This document shows, piece by piece, positions 22,631 to 23,846 of a stretch of DNA of 23,846 bases. The number at the start of each line of letters is the position of its first letter. The stretch's first letter is position 1. The position numbers were made by a program, and so were the translations under genes. This DNA comes from Puniceicoccales bacterium (GTDB taxonomy: Bacteria; Verrucomicrobiota; Verrucomicrobiia; Opitutales; UBA9783). The stretch is from the NCBI GenBank assembly GCA_031260015.1, contig JAIRKR010000052.1, positions 1-23,846 of the forward strand. The letters are read 5' to 3'. Under the pieces are notes generated by a model. The model searched no databases. It saw only the letters and a list, made by a program, of their open reading frames with translations, and was not told the DNA's origin.

Positions 22631-23194
22631 ATGACAGATATATCCGTTGCGGAAAAAATTAAAGAAGAGCTTGTAAGTGTTATGGGCTCAAAAGCTGAAA
22701 ACGTGGATCCAGAAATGATCCAATTGAGCCTAGACGTAGGAAAAAAATTGGCTACAGGTGAAATGCGTTTGGCAGATGCGTTTAACATTCCCAAAGATAA
22801 ACTGAATGTTATGTACGCCATCGCTTACGATCTTTACAGTAACGATAAATATGAAAAGGCACTTGGTATATTCAATATGTTATGCATTTACGATCCACTG
22901 AACGTAGACTATTGGCAAGGTGTAGGTGCAACATACAAAATGTTAAAACAATACGAGCTTGCCGCTGCAGCGTATGGTACGTTGGTAAAATTGAGAAGCA
23001 CGCAAATGTCATATTACCTGGATTTAGCAGAGTGTTTCCTGCAACTGAAACAAGTTGAAAATGCTAAAAATTGCTTGGAAGGCGTAATTTTAATGGGAGA
23101 AGCCGATAACCTTAAAAACCGCGGTAACAATTGTGAAGCGCACGTTCAAAGAGCGAAAGCCTTGTTGGCCTTATTGGAAAAGAAATCAAAGTAA
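22631..23194 (+). CDS. SycD/LcrH-class T3SS translocator chaperone
   Basis: A 187-residue all-helical protein with three TPRs, the hallmark of class II T3SS chaperones (SycD, LcrH, IpgC, PcrH). TPR1 is at about 58-91 (LNVMYAIAYDLYSNDKYEKA), TPR2 at about 92-125 (YWQGVGATYKMLKQYELAAA) and TPR3 at about 126-159 (YYLDLAECFLQLKQVENAKN). The segments LYSNDKYEKALGIFNMLCIYDP and YWQGVGATYK closely match the family (YxxGKYxxAxxxFxxLCxLDxxxxxYWxGLGA). These chaperones keep the hydrophobic translocators soluble before secretion, and some also act as regulators. Residues 1-57 are a helical N-terminal extension of usual length. A strong AAAAGGAG ribosome-binding site lies 7 bases before the ATG. The translocator gene follows after 20 bases. 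Confidence 0.9.
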   Translation: MTDISVAEKIKEELVSVMGSKAENVDPEMIQLSLDVGKKLATGEMRLADAFNIPKDKLNVMYAIAYDLYSNDKYEKALGIFNMLCIYDPLNVDYWQGVGATYKMLKQYELAAAAYGTLVKLRSTQMSYYLDLAECFLQLKQVENAKNCLEGVILMGEADNLKNRGNNCEAHVQRAKALLALLEKKSK

Positions 23195-23214
23195 CCTTTT
23201 AACATTATACTTTT

Positions 23215-23846
23215 ATGCCGGATGTAGCATCAGTAACAGAACCAAGTACCAATGTCTTCCAACCAGAAAGTCCTGAAGAACCATCTGGAACAGGTTCAAA
23301 ATCAAGTTCTAACCCATTAGGTGGAGAAGGAGTAGTCGACTGGCTTGAACAATTGCAAAATACTTTTCACCAAATGGGTGGGAAACCTATTCTACCAAAT
23401 CCACAAGGTCTAGATAGCTTTGAATTTTATTCGCCGATTGCCCAAAAAATTTTAGAGCAAATTCAGCAGCTAAAGGATTCTGGCGTTTTGGATGGTTATG
23501 CCAATCTTTCTAACTTGGATAAAGATGGATTAGCCTTGCTCTGCATGTTATTTACACAACAGTCTAAATCCGAACTGATAAGAGGGTTACAAAACGCCTT
23601 AGCCGCAAAAGTACAAGAGAGAAGTGCAACTCAAAAAGAATTCTTGGATCAACAACTGAAGGTTCTCAACGACACTATCGAGCTTCAACTGGCAGCAGAA
23701 GAACAAAAGAAATCGGCTCTGGTTAAAAGTATCTTTGGAATCATTGCCGCTGTGTTTACGGCAATTGTTGCTACAGTTGTAACAGTAGCTAGTTTCGGAG
23801 CAGCAGCAGGTCCTGCTGCTGTATTACTGGTGGTGGCTTTATCGTG
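23215..23846 (+). CDS. YopB/IpaB/SctE-class T3SS translocator, 3' end outside the window
   Basis: Only the first 210 residues are visible. Residues 1-45 are Ser/Pro/Glu-rich and disordered, as expected of a T3SS secretion and chaperone-binding region. PILPNP at 58-63 fits the PxLxxP motif by which SycD-class chaperones hold translocators. Residues about 115-170 are a coiled coil rich in Gln/Lys/Glu (LAAKVQERSATQKEFLDQQL), followed directly by a hydrophobic hairpin from about 173 (IFGIIAAVFTAIVATVVTVASFG...AAGPAAVLLVVAL). Coiled coil followed by a hydrophobic helical hairpin is the YopB/IpaB architecture that inserts in the host membrane to form the pore. The start is the first ATG after the chaperone gene; no clear ribosome-binding site precedes it. 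Confidence 0.85.
   Translation, partial: MPDVASVTEPSTNVFQPESPEEPSGTGSKSSSNPLGGEGVVDWLEQLQNTFHQMGGKPILPNPQGLDSFEFYSPIAQKILEQIQQLKDSGVLDGYANLSNLDKDGLALLCMLFTQQSKSELIRGLQNALAAKVQERSATQKEFLDQQLKVLNDTIELQLAAEEQKKSALVKSIFGIIAAVFTAIVATVVTVASFGAAAGPAAVLLVVALS

Noticed and set aside
1..23846. CRISPR array, rRNA genes, insertion sequence or prophage
   Set aside because: No regularly spaced repeats, rRNA-like stretches, transposase, integrase or phage structural genes were seen on either strand.

Overview
The window reads as a chromosome segment of a Gram-negative, host-associated bacterium. Two things point to this: lipid-linked envelope genes (an LPS-type glycosyltransferase family 9 remnant, lipoprotein signals, UppP, an amidase and the YidC insertase), and at the right edge a type III secretion (T3SS) translocon operon. 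GC content looks moderate. Several genes are odd in ways typical of symbiont or pathogen genomes: a 5'-truncated glycosyltransferase, a split ATPase, and three enzyme homologues missing part of their family signature. A PVC-type (Verrucomicrobia/Chlamydiae-like) origin is my guess from the overall flavour; no single gene here proves it.

Layout. (1) 1-1807, minus strand: the C-terminal part of a family-9 glycosyltransferase (heptosyltransferase-like) running off the left edge, a complete tRNA-Pro(CGG) with encoded CCA, ruvC, and a LysM lipoprotein translationally coupled to ruvC. (2) 2118-6128, plus strand: aspartate-semialdehyde dehydrogenase, UppP, a thymidine-phosphorylase homologue with an altered phosphate-binding signature, and a DUF721/DciA-like protein overlapping it. 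(3) 6129-7872, an accessory-looking patch: inverted repeats, then an AAA/DUF4143 ATPase split in two frames at an ATGA overlap, then about 300 bp with no convincing gene. (4) 7873-10149: an unrecognised 758-residue protein with three low-complexity Gly/Pro linkers, a candidate secreted protein. (5) 10265-14217: a compact rpmH-rnpA-yidD-yidC-yebC cluster followed by a divergent RluA-type pseudouridine synthase. rpmH is short and easily missed. (6) 14298-17774: an exported N-acetylmuramoyl-L-alanine amidase and glycogen branching enzyme GlgB. (7) 20339-17882, minus strand: nrnA-truB-ribF, the usual tail of the infB/rbfA region, with a RibF that appears to have lost its riboflavin-kinase signature. 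(8) 20528 to the right edge, plus strand: an unrecognised 692-residue protein, a SycD/LcrH-class chaperone and the start of a YopB/IpaB-class translocator. This order matches tip-chaperone-translocator operons such as lcrV-lcrH-yopB.

How they fit together. Most of the window is housekeeping (translation, RNA processing, membrane protein insertion, wall recycling, recombination). The parts of most interest are the T3SS translocon operon, whose first gene may encode a much enlarged needle-tip or hydrophilic translocator protein, and the 758-residue modular protein. The 692-residue gene is preceded by a sigma-54-like -24/-12 sequence, and a terminator-like hairpin lies between it and the divergent nrnA operon. 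No CRISPR array, rRNA gene or recognisable insertion sequence was seen.
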